Program-made: the position numbers and the translations under genes | Source of the DNA: Inia geoffrensis | Taxonomy: Eukaryota; Chordata; Mammalia; Artiodactyla; Iniidae | Direction: 5' to 3' | Assembly (NCBI GenBank): GCA_036417435.1 | Contig: CM070919.1 | Location: 36,138,318-36,202,317, forward strand | Length of the DNA stretch: 64,000 nt | The notes under the pieces: generated by a model | Told to the model about the DNA's origin: nothing | The model's database searches: none | The model's input: only the letters and a program-made list of their open reading frames with translations | Shown: in pieces, positions 23,263-36,177 of the stretch | How positions within the stretch are numbered: position 1 is the stretch's first letter | How the letters are laid out: every line of letters begins with the position of its first letter

Positions 23263-24219
23263 CCCTTCCATCATAATATATCATATCCATAAAGAAGAAA
23301 AGATAATGGATTTACTTTCTACTCCAGTTTCAGTTATTTATATTAAATTCTGCCTTTGGGAAGAGTTATGGGTAACAGAATGCACAAAGGGTCAATAAGG
23401 ATGTGTATTTTTCCTTCCACTGTGATCTACTGCTATTCAGAACAGTTGATTAGACAGGTTCATTATTGTTTTGCAACCACACATACACCATTATTATCCA
23501 CATTTACTCCCCAAGGTGTTCTCATGGACAGGTTTTCAATGATTTGTAATTTCAAGTAGCAGCAAGCTTACAAGTCGCCCTTCTTAACTTTCCTGGTCCT
23601 CTAAAGAGAATTACCAACTTCTACAAGCTAAAGGCCACTGGAGCAGTCACAGCCTTCCTGGAAAATTTTCATCAGAGTCACAAATGTTTATCATTCAGAA
23701 TGTTTATTATATACAGACCTTAGTGATTTAACTCTATGCTGTGGAGATTAGTGATTGAAGAGAGAATCATCATTCAGCTCTCAAGAGAGAACTGAAATCT
23801 TCTGCAAGTGTAACCTTAAGCCATTATTTTAATACAAGTGCTGATGGTTTGCAGTAATTTTGTTTATAGATATAGATAAAGGGATTATAAAATATTGGGA
23901 GCAATTTTTATTGTAAATCTGTTTACACGTAAAGAAAGATGAATAATCTTGCTGTGGACCAGGATTTAAAGTTGCGTCGAGTTCATTTTTTTCACACTGT
24001 AAAATAATTAACTTTTCTCAAGAACAAACTCAAGCAAAAGAAAAAGGTGTTTTCTTTGTGGAATTCTCGTCGGAGTTGTGTTTGTTTTAAGCGGCATTTC
24101 TCTTTCATTAAGCTTGACTTTGTATTTCTGTGTGTACATGGTTTTGTGTACATGTATAGAAGGTAAACTAAATTATGATCAGAACTTGTTCTATTCCTCC
24201 TGTTTCCAGTAAGGAAGAA
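23263..24219. other. Unique AT-rich DNA, nothing recognised
   Basis: No repeat, RNA gene or exon is recognised. Confidence 0.5.
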
Positions 24220-24221
24220 AT

Positions 24222-24405
24222 AGGTGTCATTGCTAAGTGTTTGGGCCCTGGAATCAGGGTTATCAATCCTGGCTCTTGGCCACATTACTTACTCTGCAAT
24301 GGACTCAGCTTTAAAATGGGGGAAATAAAGTAACTATTTTTGAAGATGTTATGAAAATTACAGGAGACAATGCATGTTAGGTGCTGAGCACATTGTCTGC
24401 AAGAA
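24222..24405 (+). mobile_element. MIR SINE
   Basis: It follows the MIR layout: a 'ggccctggaatcagg' head, 'aatcctggctcttggccaca', 'actcagctttaaaatggggg' and 'aggtgctgagcaca'. This is an ancient mammalian tRNA-derived SINE, strongly diverged. Confidence 0.75.
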
Positions 24406-25284
24406 AGAACTCATGCAGGCAAGGTGAAGTGGGGGAGGAGGAAGGGCCGAATGACGACCAGGTAGACTAATGACATACTAGCGAGCAGTTAAGACAATAT
24501 AAAAAAACACTTATTTGAATGTCTTCCCCCACTATTCACAATAAGGACTTTAAATTTGTAATGTAAGGGGAAACAAGGTCACATCCTTACGTATAATAAT
24601 AGTACTTCTTTGTTGAAAGTCACATCCTTCAGAGACAAGTCACTGCAAAAGAAGGAAGTGATGCTAGGGTAGAGAGAACGCTTTATGTTAAAAATTTAAG
24701 GGCTTTCAGCAAGAGCAGTACTTCTGAGAACCACCCTGGAGATAGCCTGGGATGCTGACCTTGTAAAATGCCTCGCTTCCAAAGACAGCTCTTAATATTT
24801 TGGACATATCTATTCTTGATTTCTGTTAAAAGCTGTGCATGTTGAATCGGTTCTATTCCATCTCACACAAAGAATTCTTTCATTTCTGATAATAAATAGA
24901 ACTAATACATACTTAAAGGTTCATTCAAACTCTACATAATTTTAGAATCATACATATACTGTTGAACGCTGTAGTCAGCCCAAATTTGTACTCAGTAATC
25001 CAACCATTAAGACACATAGAAAATGCTATCTCAATTTATAACTCACTGATTTTTCTACTCTTGGAAAGAACGATTCAAAATCCAACTTTGAAGTGTTAAC
25101 AGAATTTTCAGCTAGAATTTCTTCAGATATTCTCACCTTGTTCATTTTGTGAATTTGGGTTTCTTCCTTAAATCGGAATGTGTCACTTTTGAAAATAATT
25201 CAACTAGATTTATTTGCATCAAGTTCTCTTGAATAGGCTAATGATAAAAACTGAAATACCTAGTTGCGTTACGTAAAGCATTTA
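24406..25284. other. Unique DNA, nothing recognised
   Basis: No repeat, RNA gene or exon is recognised. Confidence 0.5.
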
Positions 25285-25287
25285 GCG

Positions 25288-25495
25288 CGGGGCAAGATTT
25301 CTCAGACTTCCCTGTACATAGGAATGCTCTGGAAAGCGTGCTAAAAATGCTCGTTTATTGGTTCCATCCTTGAAGGTTCTGATTCCACAGAGCTGAGGCA
25401 GGGCTCAGGAATGTATATTTTATTAAGAACCCCCAGGTGATTCCGATACATGTGGTCTAATGGTCACAGTTAGAAAAACATTGGTCTCGGACTAC
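25288..25495. mobile_element. MER5-type hAT/Charlie DNA transposon
   Basis: Internal landmarks are 'ctgattccacagagctgagg' and 'aacccccaggtgattccgat', with eroded termini ('aagatttctcagacttcc' at the left). Inactive. Confidence 0.7.
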
Positions 25496-25600
25496 TACAG
25501 ATTTTGTCAGCCCATTTATTATCAAAATAATCATCACATTTTAATATGGTAAAAATTCTTTATTATCAAACTCTTCAAAATATTATAAAGGTTGATTTCT

Positions 25601-25852
25601 TTTTGTAAAAAACTGTATTGAAGTATAGTTGATTTGCAACGTTGTGTTAATTTCTTTTATATAGCAGAGTGACTCGGTTATACACATATATATATATATT
25701 CTTTTTCATATTCTTTTCCATTATGGTTTATCACAGGATATTGAATATAGTTCCCTGTGCTCTACAGTAGGACACTGTTGTTTATCCATCCTCTATATAC
25801 TAGTTTGTATCTGCTGATCCCAAATTCCCAATCCTTCCCTCCCCTGCCCCCT
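25601..25852 (-). mobile_element. L1 3' tail insertion, ~250 bp
   Basis: The target-site duplication AAAGGTTGATTTCT (25,587-25,600) recurs as AAAGGTCGATTTCT (25,853-25,866). The insert is an antisense L1 3' UTR ('tattgaagtatagttgattt', 'gatattgaatatagttccct') with a small TA microsatellite at 25,688-25,699. Confidence 0.9.
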
Positions 25853-25866
25853 AAAGGTCGATTTCT

Positions 25867-28800
25867 AATAAGCTTGAAAATAGATATGACCTGTGCCCGG
25901 GTCTGATTCAAATCTAGTTTCTAAGTAACACAGCAAACTGTGGAGGCGAGAGTCCAGAACCCACTCATCCGTGTAAGTGGAGAGACTCCGTTACAGCAGA
26001 GCATCAGGCTAGGACCCGGACCCAGGGCGCCCACGGGCTCCCTCTTGTCCTCCCAGCATCCCTGAAGTTCCTCTTCAGTGTCAGCTTGGCCTCTTCCTTC
26101 GCTTTCCTCTAACTCAGATTATCCCTCTGCCCGGTTCCTCCCTCTTTACAAAAGCCTCGTAGCTCATAATCTCCTCATGGCCTTACTTTTTTTTTCTCCT
26201 AGAGATCTTACCCAAGGGTAAAGGAGGGGGAAGGTACATGCTGATCTTTCGTAGATTTTGTGGATTAAAAGTGCTGGATTTGGAGGCAAGCGCTAGGGAA
26301 GAAGTGTCCAGTAAACAGGACACTTACTTTCCCTGGGCCAGATTTCTCTCTCTCCCCATCTTCTCCAGAAATGCCAGGCTCCTTCCATTCTTCCCTAAGC
26401 CAGACAGAACCCAGAGCTACATCTTCATCAGAGAAACGAAAAATCAGACATTGCAGCCTGTCAGAACTCACTTTATTCCAGTCTGAGTCTTTTAGCCTTT
26501 TCATGGCCTTAATCTACAACTCTCCTCTCTTAGTAATGTATTACACTACAGAGCAAACCAGGCCCTGCGGTCTTAATGGAGTGTAAGCAAAGTGCACTGA
26601 GGTTTCAGTCGAGAGAATACCCCAAATGTTAGAAATACCTTTTTCTGCACCGTGTGGGCAGCTTATATTCTGAGAGTAGTGCTGTTTAAATCAAACAATT
26701 CCACAATCCACGAAGACGATTGCTTAGCCTTCCAGAACACAGGCCCATGTGACTGTGATTGAATTTACTTCTGAAATCAGGATTTATGAATGATCCAGTT
26801 GCAATCTCTGAGAGAAATTGGTCGGAATCAAACACAGGCTTGGGTGAAAGTAAAGAGTAAAAGATCAAAACCCTGTGTTGCATTGAAATGTTCTAAAGAC
26901 TTGAGGAGGTCAGTTTTCTCACTGTCTCCGCTTCAGATGAGTGTAGTGGTCCATGATGTGCTTTGCTATTTTGAGGAAATAGTATACGAGCATGAATTAC
27001 AACCTAAATTACACGTGTGTGTTGAGAGTCGCGGTGGTATTGATGATGTAAACAGTTTTTCTCTCCCAGCGTTTGCGGACAAAATTCTGACTTCTAAAAT
27101 CAGTCTCACACACACTGCACACACTTGTGGGCAAAATGTGAAACTCCCCTCTCTGTTTCCATGTCTTTAGTTGATACTTCACAGACAAGAAGTTTTCTGG
27201 GACTGAACCCTAAATGATCTGTTAATGATTTGGGATTTTAAACAGTTCACTCTGAAAGCTGGTTCCTGTAATCAAGTTTGACATGAAAATAGTACTGTCA
27301 TTAAATTCAAGGAAATACCATCGTTTAATGCTTAATCACATTAAATTTAAGATAATTTGTATGTCATGAAGCTCTATTTTGGAAACATGAATTCAAACTT
27401 CACTACTCAGTAGACCATATATATATACATACATACACACAGACATATAGCCTCAGAGCACTTGGGTATTGAGTTGTAGTTTCAGGAAGTTGGTATGGAA
27501 AAAATACCCAATTATGAATTACACTTCAATGCTTTAGAGAATACATACATGTAATTAAAATGCCAACGATGACAAATATGCCATGATTAATTTCTGTGTT
27601 TCTTTCAAGGGGGAAAACTCTTGCCCCTTCACCTGTCTCATGAATTCCCAGGAGTATTCCTAGCCTCCGTCTGGTGCGAACTGTGTTAATGTTTTTTTTT
27701 TTTCTCCAAGCAGTCCTGATTGTTTGTCTTACATGTTTTTGTGCTTAATTGTTGTCTGGGTGATGGAAGGGTAGAGATTAAGCTGGATTTCTTACAGGGT
27801 CAGTCTACAGAATAAATACTGAAAGAACTGAGCAGAAGAGTTACATTTTCAAGCGAATCATTAAAATTATGGTGAGTAACGCATACTATAAAGGATATTA
27901 ACATATACCTAATAGGTCACCCACACCCACACGGGAGTTTTAGTACTATTTAGTAATTCCATCTACTTGACACAAATGGTTTCGTCTGATTGCTCTAACC
28001 TATCAGGATACCCTGAGCAAAACAACTGATGTCATTCAATAAGGAGTTAGGATCCATTAAAGAGAATGCCATTATAACATTTTATACAATCTACAATGCA
28101 AATGAGAACACTGTTCCAACATACAATGGAAAAGAAACTCTCCAGGAGGCTAAAGTATTTTCTAAATTAAAAAGAGCTTCATCTTCGCTCCTCAGGTTGC
28201 TTAAATATTATTCAACGTCTCCACTCAGAATTGTGTGATCCACCTTTGTCCTCCCAACCCCAGGACTCAGACTTCTCGTGATGCGTAGAGAGGTCTTCCA
28301 GGAGGGCCGCCACCCCCGCCCACGCAAGGCTGCGTTAAAACTCCATCCAATTGTACTGGATATGATGTTTTCATTGGGGTTCGGGGAAGCATGGCTAATG
28401 GCTTCAGCAAGCTTTGTAATTTCTCACTGCCAGTTTTCTACGCAACTTACACTTTTGTCACTCAAACTGCACCAAATTCCTCCAACAATTAATCTTAAAG
28501 CGCAGGAGTAGGGGGACTTTTAAATGGACCCCTTCTTGGGATTTTGTGTTTAAAAACAGAAAAGTTCCCATGGGTGAAGGGGGTAAGTTAGCTTGTCTAG
28601 GCTCTGCCTCTCTCTAAGCCTCACTCTTCACTGCTGCACCCCCCCTCCCCCCCCGCAAAGGAATGAATTCCATTTCTCTTCTTGTCCTTTAAATGAATAG
28701 CATAGTTTGGGTGAAATTATCGGGCAATTGCATGCCTTTTATGCAGATAATGCTATTTGATGAAAGCGGTGTTTTGATCTGCTAAGGATAATACAGATCC

Positions 28801-30110
28801 AGGGTTGGATTCATTGGTAAGAGTAAAGCTGTCTTCTCTGATAACTTCATCTCAGCATGAGGTCAGACGGGGGAAAACTGGATGGGGGATTAAAAAATGA
28901 CACAGTCGGAGCAGAATTCAGTTCCCTGCTGTGCTCCTGGCTGCACACTATAGCTTATGTTTCTGATCTGTTATGGTATTGTCTGCCTTTCTCTCTGCGA
29001 GCAGAAAGAGATTGCTTAAAACTTTTCTTTTTTCAGCTAGAGGGATTAGCTCTGTGCAGCTTTTTTAATTAAAGAAACTGTATCTTTTTCAGGGCAATTT
29101 AAAGCTGCTAAGGAAGGACCATCCACATCTGTAACTTAGTACTATTATCTTTAATAAAGTGTAAGCTCTAAATTTGATATTCAAAAAGGAGTCGAAGGGA
29201 GCCCTAGAAGTCTGTTGTGTTTGCAAGCTTCCATGATGGATCAGATCCCTAAATGAAGGCTAGTAAATAAATTATTTTGCAGAAGTCCTGAATCCAGTTC
29301 CATACGAAGTAACTTCCAGCCGCTTTGCTTTTTAGTTTAGCTGAGCTTTGCTTAGCTAAATCTTTGCGAAGAGAGTGAAGTGCACTTGAAAAGAGTGTAA
29401 GAGGAAATAGATTTGCCTGTATATCCTTTTCTTTACCCAGAGATCATTTTTAAACATTTCCATTCGACTGAAAGTGATAGCAGTAGAAAATGTCTGCTTA
29501 ATATGGGCAATTTGCATTTAAACAGTGCCAAGTACAACATTATGGTACTTTATCACCACGAACCTTTGCATTTGTGATCAGCGGTCATCGTCTTTATTAA
29601 TCTGAGGGGAGCGTGGATTGAATCTATCTTCAAGTGATGATGAATTTGTCAAGATGTATACATTTGAGTGGAATTTATAGCTCAATTTAACCCAGGTTAA
29701 TGTTGAAAATCCTCGAGTGTTTCAGATAAGGCCTATATGGTTATCACTTTACAAAGCATACAGGCTCTCTGCTTCAGTTGCAACATACACATCTCCAGCT
29801 AAATTCCATGCCAGATCAATTAGAAACAGTCCCCCTGAGAAGACAGGAACAAACAGAGATTGTTTCCCCAATACCAGCTGAACCCTTGTCTTGAAGAAAT
29901 GAGAAGCAGTCATCTTCGGCTCCTTACTTCTTACCGTTAAAAATCCAAAGGAAATTCGGAAGACAGTAAAGGCTTTCATAAATCACGTCCCATTTAATAG
30001 AAAATTCTTAGAGCATCTGCATATAATAGGTACTTACTACATTTTCCCCAAAATTTCAATAAATGGTACATCTTACTGAAAAAGAGGAAAACCAAATTGG
30101 CCTTTGCCTT
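25867..30110. other. 4.2 kb without recognised SINE/LINE; conserved-looking blocks
   Basis: No gene is supported, although frames up to 126 codons occur (26,790-27,170). Segments at 28,320-28,520, 28,680-29,170 and 29,420-29,720 have the moderate GC, POU/homeodomain-like words (TTATGCAGATAATGC near 28,738) and absence of repeats typical of conserved regulatory DNA. A TA/CA simple repeat lies at 27,417-27,446. Confidence 0.45.
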
Positions 30111-30121
30111 TTCCTATTATT

Positions 30122-30437
30122 GTTATTTTTTTTTAATGAGTGAGGTTTTTTTTAAAATTTATTTACTTATTTGGGGCTGGGTTGGGTCTTCGTTTCTGTG
30201 CGAGGGCTTTCTCTAGTTGCGGTGAGCGGGGGCCACTCTTCATCGCAGTGCGCGGGCCTCTCACTAGCGCGGCCTCTCTTGTTGCGGAGCACAGGCTCCA
30301 GACACGCAGGCTCGGTAGTTGTGGCTTACGGGCCCAGTTGCTCCGCGGCATGTGGGATCCTCCCAGACCAGGGCTCGAACCCGTGTCCCCTGCATCGGCA
30401 GGCAGACTCTCAACCGCTGCGCCACCAGGGAAGCCCC
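30122..30437 (-). mobile_element. CHR-family SINE, long form, antisense
   Basis: The target-site duplication TCCTATTATT is at about 30,112-30,121 and 30,438-30,447. It reads on plus from a T-rich tail through 'gggttgggtcttcgtttctg' to 'ccaccagggaagcccc'. Confidence 0.96.
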
Positions 30438-30683
30438 TCCTATTATTTTTGTCTTTACTACTGCATATTTTTCTGAGATAAGTCAGTTAAGTTCAGAGCT
30501 AAATTCACGTGGCTTGCTCTCATGCCTAGAATTGTTAAGCAAAACGGATGGGCAGGAAAGTGGGAGAGCAGACCTTGCAAATACATTTTCAAAGTCAGTT
30601 TTGTTTCTGACATATCCTTTTTTTTTAAAAAGAAAGTCAGAATGACTGAATACAATGAAAATATTTCATCCGTGTGCTCACTC

Positions 30684-30800
30684 ATTCATTCAACAGCCAT
30701 TTATTGAGAGTCTTCTATTTGACAGAACTTTGTGCTGGACTCTGTGGGTTTAAAGAGGAACAAGGCCAGTGCCTGGTGCTCCAGGAGTTCTCGGCTCCTG
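30684..30800. mobile_element. Probable L2 3'-region fragment
   Basis: The run 'tcattcaacagccatttatt' followed by 'gtgctggactctgtgg' matches the dispersed 3' motif found with L2-type LINEs. Short and diverged. Confidence 0.5.
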
Positions 30801-31029
30801 GGAAAGGCCCCTAGAAGAGATGGGGCCATCGCTTATTACATGCCGAAAATACCACCGAAGAGTTTCTTAGGGAGGGGCTGTGTCATTAACTGGTGCTTTC
30901 AAAAGTAGATATTCCAGCGGGCTGAGAGTTCAGGACATTCCAGACTAGGGAGTCGGCAAAGGGAGAAGAAGGGAGGGCACTTCTGGAAAAGGAGATTTCC
31001 AGTGGGTCTGATACCGAATTATAGTCACG

Positions 31030-31290
31030 TGATGCCTTTTTTTTTTTTTTTAACCTATGCTTACAAGTTAACTTATAGCCTGGATTGTGAAATAGCTAAC
31101 AGACATGGTATCATGGACAAAATTGTCCTGTGTCACTAATTTATAAAACCTACTAGAGCCTACCTTAAATACTCTATATACTTATACCTCGAATACACTA
31201 TACACTATATGTATACCTTAAATACAGTACATATACTACTTACTAAAATGTTTATAGAAAATATGACAGATTTTAAAAGACACTCCAGCA
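31030..31290. other. Homopolymer T tract and unique AT-rich DNA
   Basis: An uninterrupted run of about 15 T lies at 31,037-31,051, with no attached repeat body on either side. Confidence 0.5.
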
Positions 31291-31294
31291 TAAC

Positions 31295-31690
31295 TTTTTT
31301 TTTCCTTAACGGCTTTAATGAGATATAATTCACATTCCATGCAATTCACCATGCAAAGTGTACAAATCAACAATTTGTAGTATATTCACAGGGTCGTGCA
31401 ACCACAGTCTAATTTTAGAACATTCTCGTACCTCCAGTCCCCCATCCACTGGCCACCGCTAATCTACTTTTGTCTCTGTACTTGTGTCTATTTGGTGTAC
31501 TTGATCTTACAGTAGATGATATTTCACTATTTGGTGTACCTGATCTTACAATAGATGATATTTCATGAGTAGCTGCTTTCGCTTACCGTAATGTTTTCAA
31601 GTTTCATCCATATTTTAACCTGCATCACTACTTCAATTATTTTTATTGCCAAATAATATTTCACTGTGTATACAGGCTAACTATTAACGA
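31295..31690 (-). mobile_element. Old L1 3' UTR fragment
   Basis: The landmarks 'gagatataattcacattcc', 'tagtatattcacagggtcgt' and 'gtgcaaccacagtc' place it in the L1 3' UTR in antisense. It carries an internal 39-bp tandem duplication. Confidence 0.85.
31488..31565. repeat. 39-bp direct tandem duplication
   Basis: 31,488-31,526 and 31,527-31,565 both begin CTATTTGGTGTAC and end GATGATATTTCA, with two differences. It lies inside the old L1 fragment. Confidence 0.95.
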
Positions 31691-31699
31691 TAAAGGTTG

Positions 31700-32590
31700 C
31701 ATCTTTTAGTGTGGGATAATCTGACAGATTTTTAAACCCATATATGGAGTTAACCCAAAACATGAAAAGATGCCTCTGTGTTCAAACTCCTTTGCAGAAC
31801 CGCATCTTTTATGTGGCTCAAGCAAAACCAAGTCAGCAGTTGCACTGTGCCTCACAACTGTGTTCTCACCAAAGGTCAGAGGCGTGCGCAGGCTCGGTTC
31901 ATGCCATGGAACACAAACTAATGTCTCCGAAAATCATGGTCCCATTTAAAGGCCGGTTTGTCTGATCGCCACGTCACTCAGTGGCTCCAAAAGGCATGGG
32001 CGCTGAGAGAGACCTATCTTGCTTGAGTTAAGGTAATGAAAGCATATTTTCCACTACAAACAGCCATTTGATTTTATGACATCGTCAGTGATCAAATCAG
32101 AACCTTTGTTTTGCAGTTTCCCTCAACGGAACAGCCGGAACAGCCGAGGGAAATAGGTTGCTTATTTGTGCAAAAGGGGGGTAAACGGAACACCTGATGA
32201 GAACTTTAGAGCTGCTTGAGACTTCCGTGTGCAGGTTCAGTCCTAGTGATGTACAGTACTCCAGATTACTTGCTTGCTACATGCAAAGTGATTTGTTTTC
32301 CTCAGTGACTACCAGCCTCAGCCCCTGTTTGAAAGGACTCATCACTTACTTGTTGTCGGTTGAGACATAACCTCCTTTTGGACGGATATGGATTATGGGC
32401 TTTCCTGATCTTCTCGAAGGAAAGCTGGGAGGTCAGGTGCCCGGGCATTTCCTCCCTTTCTCATTAGCGCCTGGAGTCGGGTCAGTGGGAGAGGGTGCAG
32501 CCCAGGCAACTCCCGGATCTGAGCTCAGCGGTCAGGTCTCTGTGGCCTCAGTTTGCTAGAGCAGATGCAATAAGTCCAAAGAACAGCTCT
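31700..32590. other. Unique DNA approaching the CpG island
   Basis: No repeat recognised. GC content climbs from about 32,350. No exon is supported. Confidence 0.5.
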
Positions 32591-33619
32591 TAAGTCCAGT
32601 GGTATCCACGAGCCTCCTGGGAGAGCCTCCTACCTGCCTGACCTGGTACTCCCTTTCTGCACGCCTGAAAGCGACGGCCAGTCAAAGGAGGAAAGCGGCT
32701 GGGGGGGACCGTCCGCTCCCCACGGGAGGGACGCAGGAACGGCTGCCACCCAGTCCCTTTGGCTGCAGGCTGGAGCCTTAGGACAGAAGGAGAAGACTGA
32801 CAGCCCCGCCTCGCCCCCCCCCCCCTTCCCCGGGAAGGCGCCCCTGAAGCTGACTCTAACCGACAAGCTTCGGCTTCAGGTGGGGAGTTGATAGAGCCCC
32901 GGGGCGCCGTCAGGTCCTTCCCAAGCCCAGAGTGAATGTGAAGGTCCGACCACTGGCTTCCTCCCCAGCGCTCTTCCGAGGCTTGCAAAGGCGGCAGGCC
33001 TGCGTTTCCAGGGGAGGGGGTGCGGACTGCGAGGGGAGCTCGGCAGCATTTTTTTTTTTTTTTCTTTCCGGAGAGCTGCGTATCAGTGTGACCAGGGGGT
33101 CCCCCCGCGAGGGCGACGCCGCCGGCTCGGTCCCATTGTCCCCTGCACGGCCGGCTGCGCCCACACGGCCAAGTCACCGGCAGCAGCCCGGCGGAGTCTG
33201 CAGCGAGCAGCCAGAGGTTTGCAGAACAGGCAGCCACGTCTTGCATTTCTTCTCCGCGCTCGCTCGCGCCTCCACCGCAGCCGAGGGCGCGGCGTGAGCA
33301 GCCCACCGTCCCCCCCTCCCTCGACAGCAGCTCGGCGAGGCAGGCGGAAAGCCTGACGGCCCCGTAGCAGGATGCCTGCTTTCCAGGGGTTCGTTTGGAG
33401 GAGAAGGCGTGCGGTGCAGTTCGGCCCTGCACAGCACCGGCTTCTCCTAAGGGCCTCGGAGGACGGAACTTCTTTGTTAGGGAGGGAAGAGGAGAGACGC
33501 CGCGGAGCCCCCAGCCGAACGCGCGTAGCTGCCGGGAGCGCCTGAGCGCTGCTCTGGACACCTGCGTGCTTTTGTCCGCCGGCGGCGCCTGGCAGGAAGA
33601 GCGCGCAGGGCCGTGCCAA

Positions 33620-33815
33620 TGAGTTCTAGAGTCTTCTGTCTGTGCTGTAGCCAATTAGTGTGAATGTTCGGCATCACCTACTGAATGAAGAACTTTGAAT
33701 ATCCTGTGACGGGGAGCTGGGCTAGAGACAGGCTCCAAGATTGATTACCATTTCTAAATTCTATGAGTTCTATTGTTTCCTACGCTTATTACCAGCGTTA
33801 GCTATAATGAGGGTT
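33620..33815. promoter_or_regulatory. Conserved-looking non-coding block inside the CpG island
   Basis: An AT-richer window with homeodomain-like words (CCAATTAGTG at 33,651-33,660, AGATTGATTACC at about 33,739-33,750) sits between two GC-rich cores. Composition and motif density suggest a regulatory element; conservation has not been tested. Confidence 0.3.
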
Positions 33816-33952
33816 CGGCCGGGGGTGGGGGGGAGAAAAAAAAAGAGCTGAAAAGAAGAAACGCGCCAGCCCCCTGGCCCCGGCTCCCACCGTCCTACCA
33901 GTAATGTAGCTCTTCTGTTCTGGCCCCTTTGGGCTGGGGCGGGGTATCTTTT

Positions 33953-33955
<3 letters not shown>

Positions 33956-34000
<45 letters not shown>
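33956..34000. repeat. (GT)22 microsatellite
   Basis: An uninterrupted GT run of about 44 bases. Confidence 0.98.
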
Positions 34001-34003
<3 letters not shown>

Positions 34004-35894
34004 ATTCCTAGGTAGCAAGGTACTGAAAGAACCAGGGGGAGTGTTACTCGGACACTTTAGAAAAGTTTTGAAAACTTACCATGTTTTTCTGGGAACTGGG
34101 CTACAAACAGTGATTTATGAAACATCTTCCAAGTTTCCTTCCGGTTTTGTCAGGGACGCAAGTTTTAAGTAGTTTCTGTGGTTGTCACGTAAAATCTGGG
34201 GCAGGCCTTCGTAATTGGCAAGTTTTCTCAAGAAAATGAGAATGGCTGGAATGAGAGGGCATAGTAATTAATCTGACCACGCTGCCTTGGGTTCCCTCCC
34301 CCGCCCCCCAAGTGTGAAATACACGTGGCAGGAAGGAGACTGATCCACCCCGGGGCGACTCTAGAACCTTCGGCAAAGATGCGCCTGTGGTGCTTAGCTT
34401 CACTGGCGCCCAGGGGGCCCTGGGAGCGGGGTCGGGTTGCTCAAGTATTGTTGCTACTTCTTAATGCAACGCGTGGCAGTGCGCTTGGTCACCTACAGAC
34501 TTCGGGAGCTCAGACTGCGGGACTGGATACACTAATGCAAGTTCACGTGTTCTGCGTGTCACTTCGACCCCCAGACTGTGGAGAAACTCTCTCCTAAAGG
34601 CTCAGGCTTTTCTAGGACGCATTGTTCTGGTTTTCCGAGGGCTTAGTCTGTTTCCGCACGTGGTTACAAATGCCAGTGTATTTCCTCCGGCTCGAGTCGG
34701 GTTAGATGCAGGTCGGTGGAAGCCTCTGCTCAGCAGCTGGCAGCGAGAGACGGAAGGAGAAGGCTCCAGGCACATAAGCCCCTTGCCAGGTTTCCAGGAA
34801 CAGGTCTGGGCGGCACGGGGCACTGTTTCTCAGCTACCCGCCCCCCACCCCCGGGGGATACGCTCGGGAGCCCCAAGAGCGTGCACGCCACGGCCCGGCC
34901 GCCACGGAGTCCCCGAACCGAAAGATGCCAGCGATGTGCTCGCCTGAGGTCGCGGGCTGGCTGTTCCAAAGGTCCGGCGCAGCCTGAGCTTAAAGCCACC
35001 CCGGGAGGGCATCTTCCCGCCGGGGGCGGGCCTGGTGCTGGGGGGCTGCGAGCGAGGGTTTCCCGGGGAACTTGAGGGAGTCGGAAGTGACAGTGCTTAG
35101 TACACAGTAGTAAACTTTTATTTTCCTCCCACAGCAAACAACGTCAAGGCAGGGGTAGCGTTTAGCTGCTAATCTGGGGGGAGCACGGGGACGGGGGAGG
35201 GAATGAGAATGAGGGGTGCGCAGCCTTTGGAGGCCTCCAGAGTCCTTCCCCGGGCCAGGGCGGCTTGCTGAGAGGCCCTGAGCTGGAAGCCGAGGGCGGG
35301 CGCTCGTACCACCCAGTTAGGGCCGCGGAGGGAGTCTGCGTGTGTAGAGCCCCCTCCGCTGTCCGAAGGTCCTTTGCACTTTTCGGAAGAGAGGACACTC
35401 TGGAAAGGAAGGCACGGGCCGTTTCCAGGCGCTCTGTAAGGGACGGGCCGCCTGCCGGGGGTGGAAACCCGTAGTTGCACCCTCCTGCCTCGAAACTCAT
35501 CTCCCCGGCAGTGTCTTGCCCTCCCACGTCCTCGGGTGACTCAGCTGACCTGAAGCGCCCACGCTGTGGAAGACCAAGGGCAGTACTTTTCGAGGAAGGT
35601 TGGAGGTTTGATTGCACGGGGACGTGTTTCCACTGAGGTCGAAGGCGGCCACCTGCGCCCTCCGCCTGACCCTCCTCGGGCCCCGCGGGGAGGAAGGGGA
35701 CGGACCCGCACGCGCGCGCCCCACGCACTTCGTTGGCGCGTGGGAAGCGCAGCGGGCGCTGTACATCCACTCGTGTTCGCAACCTGCGGCCGGCGGACCC
35801 CTCCTCAGAGCCGAAAGCCGGCTAGGGCCATTCATCAGCGTGAAGTGTTACTCACGGACGACCCCTAAATCACGGCCAGAGTAGCAGGTGCCCT

Positions 35895-35902
35895 GATTGG
35901 TC
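35895..35902 (-). promoter_or_regulatory. Inverted CCAAT box (NF-Y type)
   Basis: GATTGGTC within CCTGATTGGTCACCG matches the inverted NF-Y core ATTGG. It is about 1 kb upstream of the splice donor, at the left edge of the main promoter segment. Confidence 0.5.
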
Positions 35903-36177
35903 ACCGCCGGGAGCCTCGCCGCTTTCCCGAACCCGACGCGGCCGGGAGGGGGCAACGCGGGAGGGGCGGCGAGCGCGCTCCAGGCCGGCAAAGCCCCGTT
36001 GGCAGAAAAAGGCACCAGCCGGGAAGCTCTTTTTTTGAATGAAGCAGAGGAAATAAAGTCCCTGTGTCACATCTTGACTAGTGGCGGCGCGGACGAGGCC
36101 GCGATTACAAACGATCAGCGCCCGGTCCAGCTCGGCCCGCACGGGGGGAAAAGCGCATGGTAGGCTCGGCTTCTCCG

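Noticed and set aside
26790..27170. 126-codon plus-strand open frame
   Set aside because: No family resemblance and no splice-site support at its ends; consistent with chance in 64 kb.
32590..33654. 354-codon minus-strand open frame in the CpG island
   Set aside because: Low-complexity, GC-driven sequence with overlapping frames on both strands and no recognised domain.
35101..35135. Splice acceptor (TTTTATTTTCCTCCCACAG)
   Set aside because: A good acceptor string, but no donor or open frame to the right forms a convincing exon, and it lies upstream of the presumed start site.
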